Translations under genes and position numbers: made by a program | Shown: positions 43,519 to 51,964 of the stretch, piece by piece | Numbering within the stretch: position 1 is the first letter of the stretch | How the letters are laid out: every line of letters starts with the position of its first letter | Notes under the pieces: model-generated | Told to the model about the DNA's origin: nothing | What the model saw: the letters and a program-made list of their open reading frames with translations, nothing else | The model's database searches: none | Source of the DNA: Deltaproteobacteria bacterium | GTDB lineage: Bacteria; Myxococcota_A; UBA9042; PHBI01 | Reading direction: 5' to 3' | Assembly (NCBI GenBank): GCA_020632715.1 | Contig: JACKFA010000008.1 | Location: 410,256 to 474,255, forward strand | DNA length: 64,000 nucleotides

Positions 43519-43553
43519 GCCGCGGTCGCGGGCCGCGACGCCATAGTCATTTC

Positions 43554-43582
43554 TTCACGCGTTCGCGGGGCGCGAGCGTGAA
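43554..43582. promoter_or_regulatory. Inverted repeat in the LuxR/response-regulator divergent region
   Basis: TTCACGC (43554-43560) and GCGTGAA (43576-43582) form a perfect inverted repeat around a 15-base spacer. It lies between the divergent LuxR-type gene and the two-component operon. The geometry suits a dimeric regulator binding on one DNA face. Confidence 0.4.
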
Positions 43583-43618
43583 TTGACCGCGTCCCCGTTC
43601 GTGCCCACGCTCGCGCTC

Positions 43619-44344
43619 ATGCCCGGGAACGCCATCCGCGCGCTGCTCGTCGACGACGATCGCCGCCTCGCCGAGCTCGTCCGCGACTACCTCGCGCAGA
43701 ACGACATCGAGGCCACCCTCGTCGGCGACGGCGAGGGCGCGCTCGCCGCCGTGCGCGACGGCTCGCGCTGGGACGTCGTGCTGCTCGACCTCATGCTGCC
43801 CGGCGTCGACGGGCTCGAGGTCTGCCGGCGCCTCCGCGCCGAGCCGCGCACCGCGCGCGTCCCGATCATCATGCTCACGGCCCGCGGCGACGACGTCGAC
43901 CGCATCGTCGGCCTCGAGCTCGGCGCGGACGACTACCTCGGCAAGCCCTACAACCCGCGCGAGCTCGTCGCCCGGATCCGCGCGGTGCTCCGCCGCGCCG
44001 CCCCGGCCGCCGCCACCCCGGCGCCCGGCGACCGCCTCGAGGCCGACGGCCTCGTCATCGACCGCGCCGCGCGCGCGGTGACGCTCGACGGGGCGCCCGT
44101 CGACCTCACCCGCTTCGAGTTCGACCTCCTCGTCCTCCTCGTGGCCGCCCGCGGCCGCGTGCTCACGCGCGAGCACCTCTTCGACCGCCTGAAGGACGGC
44201 GAGTTCGAGACCTTCGACCGCTCCATCGACGTGCACGTCTCGAAGCTCCGGCAGAAGCTCGGCGACGACCCGCGCTCGCCGCGCCACATCCGCACCGTGC
44301 GCGGCGTCGGCTACGTCTTCCTGCGCGGCGAGGCCGCCCCATGA
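43619..44344 (+). CDS. OmpR-family response regulator, CpxR-like
   Basis: A 241-residue cytoplasmic regulator. The receiver domain has the acidic pocket LLVDDD, phospho-acceptor Asp57 in VVLLDLMLPG, Thr in MLTARG and Lys in GKPYNP. The C-terminal winged helix shows LDGAPVDLTRFEFDLL, VLTREHLFDRL, RSIDVHVSKLRQKLGDD and RTVRGVGYVF. It overlaps the histidine kinase by ATGA, so the two are translationally coupled. The Spy/CpxP-like gene after the kinase suggests an envelope-stress role. I prefer the ATG at 43619 because the receiver fold begins right after it. Confidence 0.92.
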   Translation: MPGNAIRALLVDDDRRLAELVRDYLAQNDIEATLVGDGEGALAAVRDGSRWDVVLLDLMLPGVDGLEVCRRLRAEPRTARVPIIMLTARGDDVDRIVGLELGADDYLGKPYNPRELVARIRAVLRRAAPAAATPAPGDRLEADGLVIDRAARAVTLDGAPVDLTRFEFDLLVLLVAARGRVLTREHLFDRLKDGEFETFDRSIDVHVSKLRQKLGDDPRSPRHIRTVRGVGYVFLRGEAAP

Positions 44345-45486
44345 GCGCGGCCCCCCCGGGCGACGAGCGCGAGGCCGCCTCCGCGCGCCGCCGGCGCCGC
44401 CGCGCGCGCACGGGCCCCTTCCGCACGAGCGGCGGGCCGCCCTTCCGCCGCCCGCGCCCCATCCGCCGCTTCTACTGGCGCCTCGTCGCGGCCTTCGTCG
44501 TGCTGCTCGCGCTCGCCGGCGTCGGCGCGACCGTCCTCGCCACGTCGCCGTGGGGCGGTCTCCAGGCGCTCCTCGTCGGCCTCGGCGTCGTCTTCCTCGT
44601 CGGCATGGCCATGCGCGGCATGGCCCGCCGCTTCGCCCGCCCCATCGAGCGCGTCACCGAGGCCTCGCGCCGCTTCGGCGCCGGCGACCTGTCGCACCGC
44701 GTCGAGGTGCCGCCCGCCTGGGCCCCCTGGGTCCAGAAGCGGCGCGAGCGCGGTGAGAGCGGCCCCCTCGACGAGCTCCTCGAGCTCGGCGTCGCCTGGA
44801 ACGAGATGGCCGACCGCATCGAGCGCCTCGTGCGCGGCTCCTCCGAGCTCCTCGCGAACGTGAGCCACGAGCTCCGCTCGCCCCTCGCGCGCATGCGCGT
44901 CGCGCTCGAGCTCGTCCCGCGCACCGCCGAGAACGAGCCGCGCCTCGCCGCCATCGAGGCCGACCTCGTCGACCTCGACCGCCTCATCGAGGACGTGCTG
45001 ACGACCGCGCGCCTCGACGCCACGGGCGTCCCGCCGACCCTCGGCGCCGTCCCCCTCGCCCCCCTCCTCGACGAGCTCGTGGCGCGCGCCGCCACGGCGC
45101 CCGGCGGCGGCTTCACCGTGCAGCTCGAGACGCGCCGCGCCCCGAAGACCCTCCTCGCCGACGGGGCGCTCCTCCGCCGCGCGCTCTGGAACCTCGTCGA
45201 CAACGCGAAGAAGCACGGCGCCGCCCCCATCGTGCTCGCCGCCGAGCGCGTCGCCGACGAGCTCGTGCTGTCCGTCACCGACGCCGGCCCAGGGGTCCCG
45301 GACGCCGAGCGGGAGCGCCTCTTCGAGCCCTTCTCCCGCGGCGGGCGCGCCCGCGCCGAGGTCAGCGGCTACGGCCTCGGGCTCGCGCTCGCGCGGCGCG
45401 TCGCCGAGGTGCACGGCGGGCTCATCGAGGCGCCGCCGGTGTCCTCGGGCTTCCGGGTCGAGCTGAGGCTGCCGCTCGGCCTCTGA
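44341..45486 (+). CDS. Sensor histidine kinase with minimal periplasmic loop
   Basis: A 381-residue inner-membrane kinase. A basic N-terminus of about 45 residues is followed by two membrane helices (about 47-68 and 73-92) joined by a turn of only about five residues, so no periplasmic sensor domain is present. Next are HAMP (95-165), HisKA with His176 in NVSHELRSPLARM, and HATPase with LWNLVDNAKKHG, DAGPGVP, FEPFSRGG and GYGLGLALARRV. Stimuli may be sensed within the membrane or through a partner such as the Spy-like protein. It phosphorylates the coupled response regulator. Confidence 0.9.
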   Translation: MSAAPPGDEREAASARRRRRRARTGPFRTSGGPPFRRPRPIRRFYWRLVAAFVVLLALAGVGATVLATSPWGGLQALLVGLGVVFLVGMAMRGMARRFARPIERVTEASRRFGAGDLSHRVEVPPAWAPWVQKRRERGESGPLDELLELGVAWNEMADRIERLVRGSSELLANVSHELRSPLARMRVALELVPRTAENEPRLAAIEADLVDLDRLIEDVLTTARLDATGVPPTLGAVPLAPLLDELVARAATAPGGGFTVQLETRRAPKTLLADGALLRRALWNLVDNAKKHGAAPIVLAAERVADELVLSVTDAGPGVPDAERERLFEPFSRGGRARAEVSGYGLGLALARRVAEVHGGLIEAPPVSSGFRVELRLPLGL

Positions 45487-45502
45487 GCCCAGGCCCGCCA
45501 GC

Positions 45503-45518
45503 TTTACGCGAGCTTAAC
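45503..45518 (+). promoter_or_regulatory. CpxR-box-like direct repeat
   Basis: TTTAC-GCGAGC-TTAAC resembles the CpxR target in E. coli (two GTAAA/TTTAC half-sites about five to six bases apart). It stands out in GC-rich surroundings and lies 100 bases before the Spy-like gene, just after the kinase gene. Confidence 0.4.
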
Positions 45519-45618
45519 AATCGCTCGACCCGGGCTTCACCTGGGGGGCGTAGCTCTTTCTCCGTGGCCGCGAGGGCGGCCGAGCAACAGGTTGGCCCCC
45601 ACGGGCCGGGAGAGAGAG

Positions 45619-46104
45619 ATGGTCTTCGTTCAGGTACTCCTCGGCATCATCGTCAGCGCGGCGCTCCTCCGCATCGCCTTCGGCTTCGCCTGGCGTCGCC
45701 GCATGCGCCGCATGGGCGGGCGCCCGGGCTTCGGCCCCGGCGGGCGCGGCTTCGGCGGCCCCCCGTGGGCGCGGCGCCGGCGCGCGTGGCACATGTTCGC
45801 GTCGCTCGACCTGTCGTCGGAGCAGCGGAAGGCGGCGCGCGAGCTCTTCCGCGAGGTGCGCGACGCGGTCCGCGAGCTGCGCCCCGACTGGCGCGGCGAC
45901 CTCGCCTCGCTCTTCGACCAGGAGGAGTTCGATCGCGACGTCGCGACCGGCCTCGCCGACGCGCAGCTCGCCGCGCTCTCGCGCGTGAAGGACATCGTGC
46001 TCGGCGCGGTCGAGCGCCTCCACGCGCTCCTCACCCCCGAGCAGCGCGAGAAGGTGGTCGCGCACCTCTCCGGGTGCGGCCCGCGCCACGCCGCCGCCGC
46101 GTGA
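45619..46104 (+). CDS. Spy/CpxP-like periplasmic heavy-metal-sensor protein
   Basis: A 161-residue protein starting at ATG 45619 after GGAGAGAGAG. An N-terminal hydrophobic helix (VQVLLGIIVSAALLRIAFGF) is followed by Arg/Gly-rich RRRMRRMGGRPGFGPGG, then helical sequence with two LT/LSxxQ-like motifs (LDLSSEQRKAARELF, LLTPEQREKV). These are typical of Spy/CpxP periplasmic proteins, which damp Cpx signalling or act as chaperones. It directly follows the two-component pair. Unlike Spy it seems to keep its membrane anchor, and the Arg-rich segment could place the domain on the cytoplasmic side, so topology is uncertain. Confidence 0.75.
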   Translation: MVFVQVLLGIIVSAALLRIAFGFAWRRRMRRMGGRPGFGPGGRGFGGPPWARRRRAWHMFASLDLSSEQRKAARELFREVRDAVRELRPDWRGDLASLFDQEEFDRDVATGLADAQLAALSRVKDIVLGAVERLHALLTPEQREKVVAHLSGCGPRHAAAA

Positions 46105-46206
46105 GCCGCGCGCGGGCGCTCCTCCGGGCGCCGCCCGGCCCGCGATTGCGCGGGCGGCAGTGGGCGGGCATCATCCCCCCGTCCCGACGCCCCGGAGGAG
46201 CTGCCC

Positions 46207-47424
46207 ATGTCGCGTGTCGACCTCGACGCGTTCCGCGCGGACACCCGCGCCTGGCTCGAAGACAACGCCCCCGCCTCGCTCCGCGGGCGCCCCGGCGACA
46301 TGTTCCACGGCACGTGGGGCGGCCGGCGCGGCGACTTCGAGTCGGACGACCACCGCGTCTGGCTCGAGCGCATGGCGGCGCGCGGCTGGACGGCGCCGAC
46401 GTGGCCCGCCGAGTACGGCGGCGGCGGGCTCTCGCGGAAGGAGGCGGCCGTCCTCGCCGAGGAGCTGAAGCGCCTGAAGCTGCCGGCACCGCTCATCGGC
46501 TTCGGGCTCGTGATGATAGGCCCGACGCTCCTCCAGTTCGGCACCGAGGCCCAGAAGCGCCAGCACCTGCCAGGCATCATCAAGGGCGAGATCCGCTGGT
46601 GCCAGGGCTACAGCGAGCCGGGATCGGGCTCCGACCTCGCCTCGCTCCAGACGAGCGCCGTGCGCGACGGCGAGCAGTACGTCATCAACGGCCAGAAGAT
46701 CTGGACCTCCTACGCCGAGAAGAGCGACTGGATCTTCTGCCTCGTGCGCACGGACCCGGGCGCGCGGAAGCAGGAGGGGATCTCCTTCATCCTCGTGGAC
46801 ATGGCGTCGCCGGGGGTCACGACGAAGCCGATCAAGCTCATCTCGGGCGCGTCACCCTTCTGCGAGGTCTTCTTCGACGACGTGCGCGCCGAGGCGCGGG
46901 ACGTCATCGGCGGCGTGAACGCCGGCTGGACCGTCGCGAAGGCGCTCCTCCAGCACGAGCGCACGATGGTCGGCGAGGTGTTCGCGCGGTCGGTCCTCGG
47001 CGGCCAGCAGGAGCTCCTCGCGCTCGCGCGGGCGGCCGGGCTCGGCCCCCCCGAGGGGTCGCTCGAGGCCCCGCTCGTGCGCGACAGGATCGCGCAGTCG
47101 GCGATGGACGAGCGCGCCTTCATGCTGACCGTGCAGCGCCTGCAGGACAACGCGCGCGCCGGCCAGCCGCCCGGGCCCGAGAGCTCGATCCTCAAGGTCT
47201 ACGGCACCGAGCTGAACCAGCGGCGGCGACAGCTCGCGGTCGAGATCGCCGGCGCCGACGGGCTCGGCTGGTCGGGCGACGCCTACGACGACGGCGCGCT
47301 CGGCCTCACCCGCGACTGGCTCCGCTCGCGCGGCAACACCATCGAGGGCGGCACGAGCGAGATCCAGCTCAACATCATCGCGAAGCGGGTGCTCGGGCTC
47401 CCGGACGCCGGAGGTGCCGCGTGA
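46207..47424 (+). CDS. Acyl-CoA dehydrogenase, larger subunit of a pair
   Basis: A 405-residue flavoenzyme preceded by GGAGG. It shows WPAEYGGGGLSRKEAAVLAEE, the FAD-contact WCQGYSEPGSGSDLASL, INGQKIWTSYA and the C-terminal NTIEGGTSEIQLNIIAKRVLGLP. It catalyses FAD-dependent alpha,beta-dehydrogenation of an acyl-CoA. The following gene overlaps by GTGA and encodes a second, shorter acyl-CoA dehydrogenase. Adjacent pairs of this type, for example FadE26-FadE27 in actinobacterial sterol degradation, assemble as heterotetramers. I infer the same here; the substrate is unknown. Confidence 0.88.
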   Translation: MSRVDLDAFRADTRAWLEDNAPASLRGRPGDMFHGTWGGRRGDFESDDHRVWLERMAARGWTAPTWPAEYGGGGLSRKEAAVLAEELKRLKLPAPLIGFGLVMIGPTLLQFGTEAQKRQHLPGIIKGEIRWCQGYSEPGSGSDLASLQTSAVRDGEQYVINGQKIWTSYAEKSDWIFCLVRTDPGARKQEGISFILVDMASPGVTTKPIKLISGASPFCEVFFDDVRAEARDVIGGVNAGWTVAKALLQHERTMVGEVFARSVLGGQQELLALARAAGLGPPEGSLEAPLVRDRIAQSAMDERAFMLTVQRLQDNARAGQPPGPESSILKVYGTELNQRRRQLAVEIAGADGLGWSGDAYDDGALGLTRDWLRSRGNTIEGGTSEIQLNIIAKRVLGLPDAGGAA

Positions 47425-48551
47425 ACCTGGCGCTCACAGACGAGCAGAAGCTCATCCGCGACACGGCGAAGGACATGCTGCGGAAGGACGGCGCGAGGCG
47501 CCTCCGACGCCTCCGCGACGCCGCCCCCGACGCGCGCTTCTCGCGCGAGCTCTGGGCCGAGATGGGAGAGCTCGGCTGGCTCGGGCTCACGATCCCCGAG
47601 GCGCACGGCGGGGCCGGGCTCGGGCTCGCGGAGCTCGCGCTCGTGCTCGAGGAGCTCGGGCGGGGGCTCGGCCCGGAGCCTGTCGGGGCCGCGCTCCTCC
47701 TCGGGGCGGGGGCCATCGACGCCGCGGGCAGCGAGGCGCAGAAGGCCCGCTTCCTCCCGCGGCTCGCGACGGGCGAGGCGCTCGCGACGCTCGCGTGGCA
47801 GGAGGGGCCGCACCGGCCCGCGCCGGGGATCCCGTGCATGACGGTCGCCGAGGCGCAGCCGGGCGGCGGCTACCGCCTGACGGGCGAGAAGCGCGAGGTG
47901 GTGGCCGGCGCGAACGCCGACGTCCTCATCGTGAGCGCCCGGGTCGGGGGCGATCCCGAGCCGCGCCTCTTCCTCGTGGAGGCGGGCGCGACCGGGCTCA
48001 CCCGCGAGGCGCTCGACCGCGTGGACGCGCACCCGGTGGCGCGCGTCGCGCTCGCGGGGGTCGAGGTGGGCGAGGACGCCGCGCTGCCCGGGGTCGCCGC
48101 CCTCGGAGGCGTCCTCGATCGCGCGACGATAGGCCTCGCCGCGGAGATGCTCGGCGGCATGGCGGCGGCGCTCGAGATGACGCTCGCGTGGCTCCGCGAG
48201 CGGCGGCAGTTCGGGGTGCCCATCGGGAGCTTCCAGGCGCTCCAGCACCGCGCGGCGCGCGCGTTCGTCGAGCTCGAGCTCACGCGCTCGGTGGTGATGG
48301 CGGCCGCGCGGACGGCCGACCAGGCGGGCGTCCCGGCGAAGGCCCTCGCGCAGGCGGCCTCGCTCGCGAAGGCGCGCGCGAGCGACGCGTTCGCCCTGAT
48401 CGCGGACGAGGCCGTGCAGATGCACGGCGGCATCGGCATGACCGACGAGCACGACGTCGGCCTCTACCTGAAGCGCGCCCGGGTGGCCGCGCAGAGCTAC
48501 GGCGACGCCGCGTGGCACCGGGATCGCTGGGCGCGCCTCGCGGGGTACTGA
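47421..48551 (+). CDS. Acyl-CoA dehydrogenase, smaller subunit of a pair
   Basis: A 376-residue protein starting at GTG 47421, overlapping the stop of its partner by four bases. It contains LTDEQKLIRDTAKDML, LGWLGLTIPEAHGGAGLGL, RRQFGVPIGSFQALQHRAA and QMHGGIGMTDEHDVGLYLKRA. The middle domain is divergent, and its FAD-contact stretch (ATLAWQEGPHRPAPGIP) lacks the usual SEPxxGSD pattern. That is typical of the accessory subunit in heterotetrameric dehydrogenases, where FAD sits at the subunit interface. Confidence 0.85.
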   Translation: MNLALTDEQKLIRDTAKDMLRKDGARRLRRLRDAAPDARFSRELWAEMGELGWLGLTIPEAHGGAGLGLAELALVLEELGRGLGPEPVGAALLLGAGAIDAAGSEAQKARFLPRLATGEALATLAWQEGPHRPAPGIPCMTVAEAQPGGGYRLTGEKREVVAGANADVLIVSARVGGDPEPRLFLVEAGATGLTREALDRVDAHPVARVALAGVEVGEDAALPGVAALGGVLDRATIGLAAEMLGGMAAALEMTLAWLRERRQFGVPIGSFQALQHRAARAFVELELTRSVVMAAARTADQAGVPAKALAQAASLAKARASDAFALIADEAVQMHGGIGMTDEHDVGLYLKRARVAAQSYGDAAWHRDRWARLAGY

Positions 48552-48665
48552 CCGAGGCGTGACACCGCGGGCGCTCGTCGCTATAGGGGAGCGTGTCGCG
48601 GTCGAGGTCGGTCGCGAACCGGACGAGACGCGCCGTACCCGGGACGACAAGACGACGCATCGGAG

Positions 48666-48685
48666 CGAGCCACGGGCTCGGGAGG
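48666..48685 (+). promoter_or_regulatory. Hairpin abutting the ribosome site of the SMR exporter
   Basis: A perfect six-pair stem CGAGCC/GGCTCG (48666-48671, 48675-48680) with loop ACG sits immediately against GGAGG (48681-48685), six bases before the ATG. It could modulate translation. It does not meet the ACGR tetraloop rule of guanidine-II riboswitches. Confidence 0.35.
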
Positions 48686-48691
48686 TGCGTC

Positions 48692-49018
48692 ATGGCGTGG
48701 TGGATGCTCATCGTCGCGGGGCTGTTCGAGGCCGGCTGGGCCGTCGGGCTCAAATACACGCACGGGTTCACGCGCCCTGTCGCGAGCGCGCTCACCATCG
48801 CGGCGATCGTCGTGAGCATGTGGCTCCTCGCGAGCGCGACCCGGACGATCCCGATCGGCACGGCCTACGCCGTGTGGGTCGGCGTCGGCGCCGTGGGGGC
48901 GGCGCTCCTCGGCGTCGTCCTCTTCCGCGAGCCCCTCACCCTCGCGCGCGCCGGGTTCCTCGCGTTGCTCGTGGTCGCGATCGCCGGGCTGAAGCTCACC
49001 GCCACGGGGCGCCCTTGA
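48692..49018 (+). CDS. SMR-family transporter, SugE/Gdx-like
   Basis: A 108-residue inner-membrane protein with four helices. The conserved membrane Glu13 (AGLFEAGWAVGLKYTHGF) and the TAYAVWVGVGAVGAALLGVVLF stretch match the SugE/Gdx branch, whose members export guanidinium and small quaternary ammonium ions by proton exchange. The GLKYTHGF word is typical of Gdx rather than EmrE-type members. I start at ATG 48692, which follows GGAGG. A guanidine riboswitch, frequent before gdx genes, is not convincing here. Confidence 0.9.
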   Translation: MAWWMLIVAGLFEAGWAVGLKYTHGFTRPVASALTIAAIVVSMWLLASATRTIPIGTAYAVWVGVGAVGAALLGVVLFREPLTLARAGFLALLVVAIAGLKLTATGRP

Positions 49019-49071
49019 CAGGTTCTGTCATCGGCGTGATGACGATTGCACACCCAAGCCCGAGAGCGCCG

Positions 49072-49590
49072 ATGCCGACCTCCATGTACGACCTGACCGT
49101 GCCCCTCTTCCGCCACATGCTCGGGAACCTCCAGGGCTGGCTCGACAAGGCCAAGGCCGAGGCCGAGCGCAAGGGCTACCCGGTCGACAACCTCGTCACG
49201 GCGCGCCTCGCGCCCGACCAGTACGACCTCCGGAAGCAGGTGCAGGCCGCCTGCGACACCGCCAAGTTCACGGTCGCGCGCGTGACCGGCACGCCGCCGC
49301 CCGTGCACGCCGACACCGAGCAGACCTTCCCCGAGCTCGCGGCGCGCGTCGCCTCGGCGCTCGCGTTCGTCGAGTCGGTGCCGGAGAGCGCCTTCGAGGG
49401 CGCCGAGGAGCGCGTCGTCCCCCTGCCCTTCCGCCCCGGCAAGGGCGCCGTCGGGCGGAGCTACGTGCGCGACCTCCAGCTCCCGAACTTCTTCTTCCAC
49501 CTGAACCACGTCTACGCGATCCTGCGCCACAACGGCGTCCCGCTCGGGAAGTCCGACGTCATCACGCGCGTGGACCTCGTCGACGTCTGA
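49072..49590 (+). CDS. DUF1993 family protein
   Basis: A 172-residue cytoplasmic helical protein. The opening MYDLTVPLFRHMLGNLQGWLDKA, followed by LAPDQYDLRKQVQAACDTAK and, near the end, LPNFFFHLNHVYAILRHNGVPLGKSD, identifies the DUF1993 family, a DinB-like four-helix bundle of unknown function. Conserved His in FHLNHVYAILRH could bind a metal, as in DinB relatives. In-frame ATGs at 49039 and 49084 are alternative starts. It lies 53 bases after the SMR gene. Confidence 0.82.
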   Translation: MPTSMYDLTVPLFRHMLGNLQGWLDKAKAEAERKGYPVDNLVTARLAPDQYDLRKQVQAACDTAKFTVARVTGTPPPVHADTEQTFPELAARVASALAFVESVPESAFEGAEERVVPLPFRPGKGAVGRSYVRDLQLPNFFFHLNHVYAILRHNGVPLGKSDVITRVDLVDV

Positions 49591-49711
49591 GCGATCCGCC
49601 CTCCGAAGCCCCCTCACGTCGCCGCTGCGCGCCGGAACGCGCCGTGATAGGCTTCGCCGCGCGCGGTGGCCACCCGCTGCCGCGCGCCACGACGACGCGA
49701 GGTAGGTTTCC

Positions 49712-51937
49712 ATGCCGCGGCTGGGGGTTCTCACGAGCGGGGGCGACGCGCCCGGGATGAACGCGGCCGTGCGCGCGGTCGTGCGCACGGCGCTCAACCG
49801 GGACGCCGAGATCTACACCATCCACGAGGGCTACCAGGGGCTCCTCGACGGGGGCGACCTCATCCGCCTCGCGCGCTGGGGCGACGTCTCGAGCGTCCTC
49901 GAGCTCGGCGGGACCGCCCTCGGGACGGCTCGCTGCAAGGCCTTCCGCGAGCGCGACGGGCGGCGCCAGGCGGCGAAGAACCTCCTCGCCCACGGCATCG
50001 ACCGGCTCGTCGTCATCGGCGGCGACGGCAGCCTCACCGGCGCGATGCGGCTCAGCGAGGAGTGGCAGGAGCTCGGCGCGGAGCTCGTCGCGGCCGGCGT
50101 CATCGCGGCCGAGGTCGCCGCGCGCCACCCGGCGCTCAAGGTCGCGGGGCTCGTCGGGTCCATCGACAACGACATCGCCGGGATGGACATGACCATCGGC
50201 GCCGACACGGCGCTCCACCGCATCACCGAGGCGATGGACGCGCTGTCGAGCACGGCGCGGAGCCACCGCCGCACGTTCGTCGTCGAGGTGATGGGGCGGA
50301 AGTGCGGCTACCTCGCCCTCATGGCGGGCATCGCCGGCGGCGCCGACTACGTGTTCCTCCCGGAGGACCCACCGCCCGCGGGCGGCTGGGAGCAGCACAT
50401 GCTCCAGGAGCTCCTCGACGGCCGCGACGAGGGGCGCCGGAACCCGGTCATCGTGCTCGCCGAGGGGGCGTGCGACAGCGACGGCAACCCGATCACCGCC
50501 GATCAGGTGAAGCAGGTCGTCGAGCGCGGCTTCGGCGGCGAGGTGCGGGTGACCGTCCTCGGCCACGTGCAGCGCGGCGGGGCGCCGAGCGCGTTCGACC
50601 GCAACCTCGGCACCATCCTCGGGCACGCGGCCGCGCAGGCGCTCATCGACGACACCGTGGGCGACGCGCCGGTCGTCATCGGGACGCGCGGGAACCGCGT
50701 CGTGCACGTGCCGCTCGCCGAGTGCCTCGCCCAGAACGACGCCGTGGTCGAGGCGATCCGCGCGCACGACTACCCGCGCGCGATGGCCCTCCGGGGGCAC
50801 GGCTTCAAGGAGGGGCACGCGATCCTGCGCACGATGCTCCAGGCGCGCCCGAGCGCGTCGGAGCCGAAGCCGCGTCGCCTGCGCCTCGCCGTGCTCAACG
50901 CCGGCGCGCCGGCGCCCGGGATGAACGCGGCCGTGCGCGCGGCGGTGCGCATCGGGCTCGACAAGGGGCACGAGATGCTCGGCGTCGACAACGGCTTCCA
51001 GGGGCTCATCGAGGGGCACGTGCGGCCGCTCGGCTGGATGGACGTCTCCGGCTGGGTGTCGCGCGGCGGGTCGGAGCTCGGCGCGCGCCGCACGAAGCTC
51101 GTCGGGAAGGAGCTCTACGCCATCGCGCGCACGCTCGAGAACGAGCGCATCGACGGGCTCCTGGTCGTCGGCGGCTGGACGGCCTACGTCGGGGCGCACG
51201 CGATCTACCACGAGCGCGGCAACTACCCGGCCTGCGACATCCCGATCGTCTGCCTGCCGGCGAGCATCGACAACAACCTCCCGGGGTCGGAGCTGTCGAT
51301 CGGCGCGGACACGGCGCTGAACTCGATCGTCTGGGCGCTCGACCGGATCCGCCTGTCGGCGAGCGCGCAGCACCGCTGCTTCGTGGTCGAGGTGATGGGG
51401 CGGCGCTGCGGCTACCTCGCGATGATGAGCGCGCTCGCGAGCGGCGCGGAGCGGGCGTACCTGCACGAGCGCGGCGTCACGGTGGGCGACCTCCTCGGCG
51501 ACGTCGAGGCGCTGAAGCGCGGGTTCCTCGCGGGGCGGCGGCTCGGGCTCGTGATCCGCAACGAGATGGCGAACGACGTCTACGACGCGCGCTTCATGGG
51601 CGCCCTCTACGAGGAGGAGTCGGGCGATCTGTTCGACGTGCGCGTGGCGATCCTCGGCCACCTGCAGCAGGGCGGCGCGCCGACGCCGTTCGACCGGATC
51701 CACGCGACGCGCCTCGCCGGGGAGTGCATCGACCACCTCATCGCCGAGGCCGGCGGGAGCGAGCCCGGGACGAGCTCGTTCGTCGGGCTCGACGGCGGGA
51801 AGACGCGCTTCTGGGACCTCCAGGACTTCCCGCGCATGGTCGACCTCGGCAACGAGCGCCCGCGGGCGCAGTGGTGGCTCGCCCTCCAGGGGGTCGCGGA
51901 CGCGCTCGGCCGCGCGGACCGCGGGACCGACGGCTGA
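49712..51937 (+). CDS. 6-phosphofructokinase, tandem-fused with degenerate C-half
   Basis: The 741 residues comprise two PFK domains in a row, twice the usual bacterial length (320). The N-half (1-380) is catalytically complete: LTSGGDAPGMNAA, GGDGS at 103-107 (Gly at the position that marks ATP use) and IDND with catalytic Asp152, then MGADTAL-type and VVEVMGRKCGYLA blocks. The C-half (390-741) keeps the fold, but GGD becomes AGA (LNAGAPAPGMNAA, about 398-400), GGDGS becomes GGWTA (487-491) and IDND becomes IDNN. This mirrors eukaryotic PFK, where the C-half is regulatory. It commits fructose-6-phosphate to glycolysis. A ribosome site (GAGGTAGG) and an upstream TAGGCT -10-like word are visible. 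Confidence 0.9.
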   Translation: MPRLGVLTSGGDAPGMNAAVRAVVRTALNRDAEIYTIHEGYQGLLDGGDLIRLARWGDVSSVLELGGTALGTARCKAFRERDGRRQAAKNLLAHGIDRLVVIGGDGSLTGAMRLSEEWQELGAELVAAGVIAAEVAARHPALKVAGLVGSIDNDIAGMDMTIGADTALHRITEAMDALSSTARSHRRTFVVEVMGRKCGYLALMAGIAGGADYVFLPEDPPPAGGWEQHMLQELLDGRDEGRRNPVIVLAEGACDSDGNPITADQVKQVVERGFGGEVRVTVLGHVQRGGAPSAFDRNLGTILGHAAAQALIDDTVGDAPVVIGTRGNRVVHVPLAECLAQNDAVVEAIRAHDYPRAMALRGHGFKEGHAILRTMLQARPSASEPKPRRLRLAVLNAGAPAPGMNAAVRAAVRIGLDKGHEMLGVDNGFQGLIEGHVRPLGWMDVSGWVSRGGSELGARRTKLVGKELYAIARTLENERIDGLLVVGGWTAYVGAHAIYHERGNYPACDIPIVCLPASIDNNLPGSELSIGADTALNSIVWALDRIRLSASAQHRCFVVEVMGRRCGYLAMMSALASGAERAYLHERGVTVGDLLGDVEALKRGFLAGRRLGLVIRNEMANDVYDARFMGALYEEESGDLFDVRVAILGHLQQGGAPTPFDRIHATRLAGECIDHLIAEAGGSEPGTSSFVGLDGGKTRFWDLQDFPRMVDLGNERPRAQWWLALQGVADALGRADRGTDG

Positions 51938-51950
51938 GCCGCAACCTCCG

Positions 51951-51964
51951 GTAACCACGGAGAC
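51951..51964. repeat. Isolated CACGGAG repeat end
   Basis: GTAACCACGGAGAC matches, on the opposite strand, the terminal part of the right outer arm of the array at 28139-28165. It sits in the 40-base gap between the convergent genes ending at 51937 and 51978, like a truncated remnant of the arrays at 4619 and 27943. Confidence 0.6.

Noticed and set aside
48552..48691. Guanidine (ykkC-type) riboswitch before the SMR gene
   Set aside because: The hairpin near the ribosome site has a three-base ACG loop rather than an ACGR tetraloop, no matching second hairpin is found, and the guanidine-I core words are absent.
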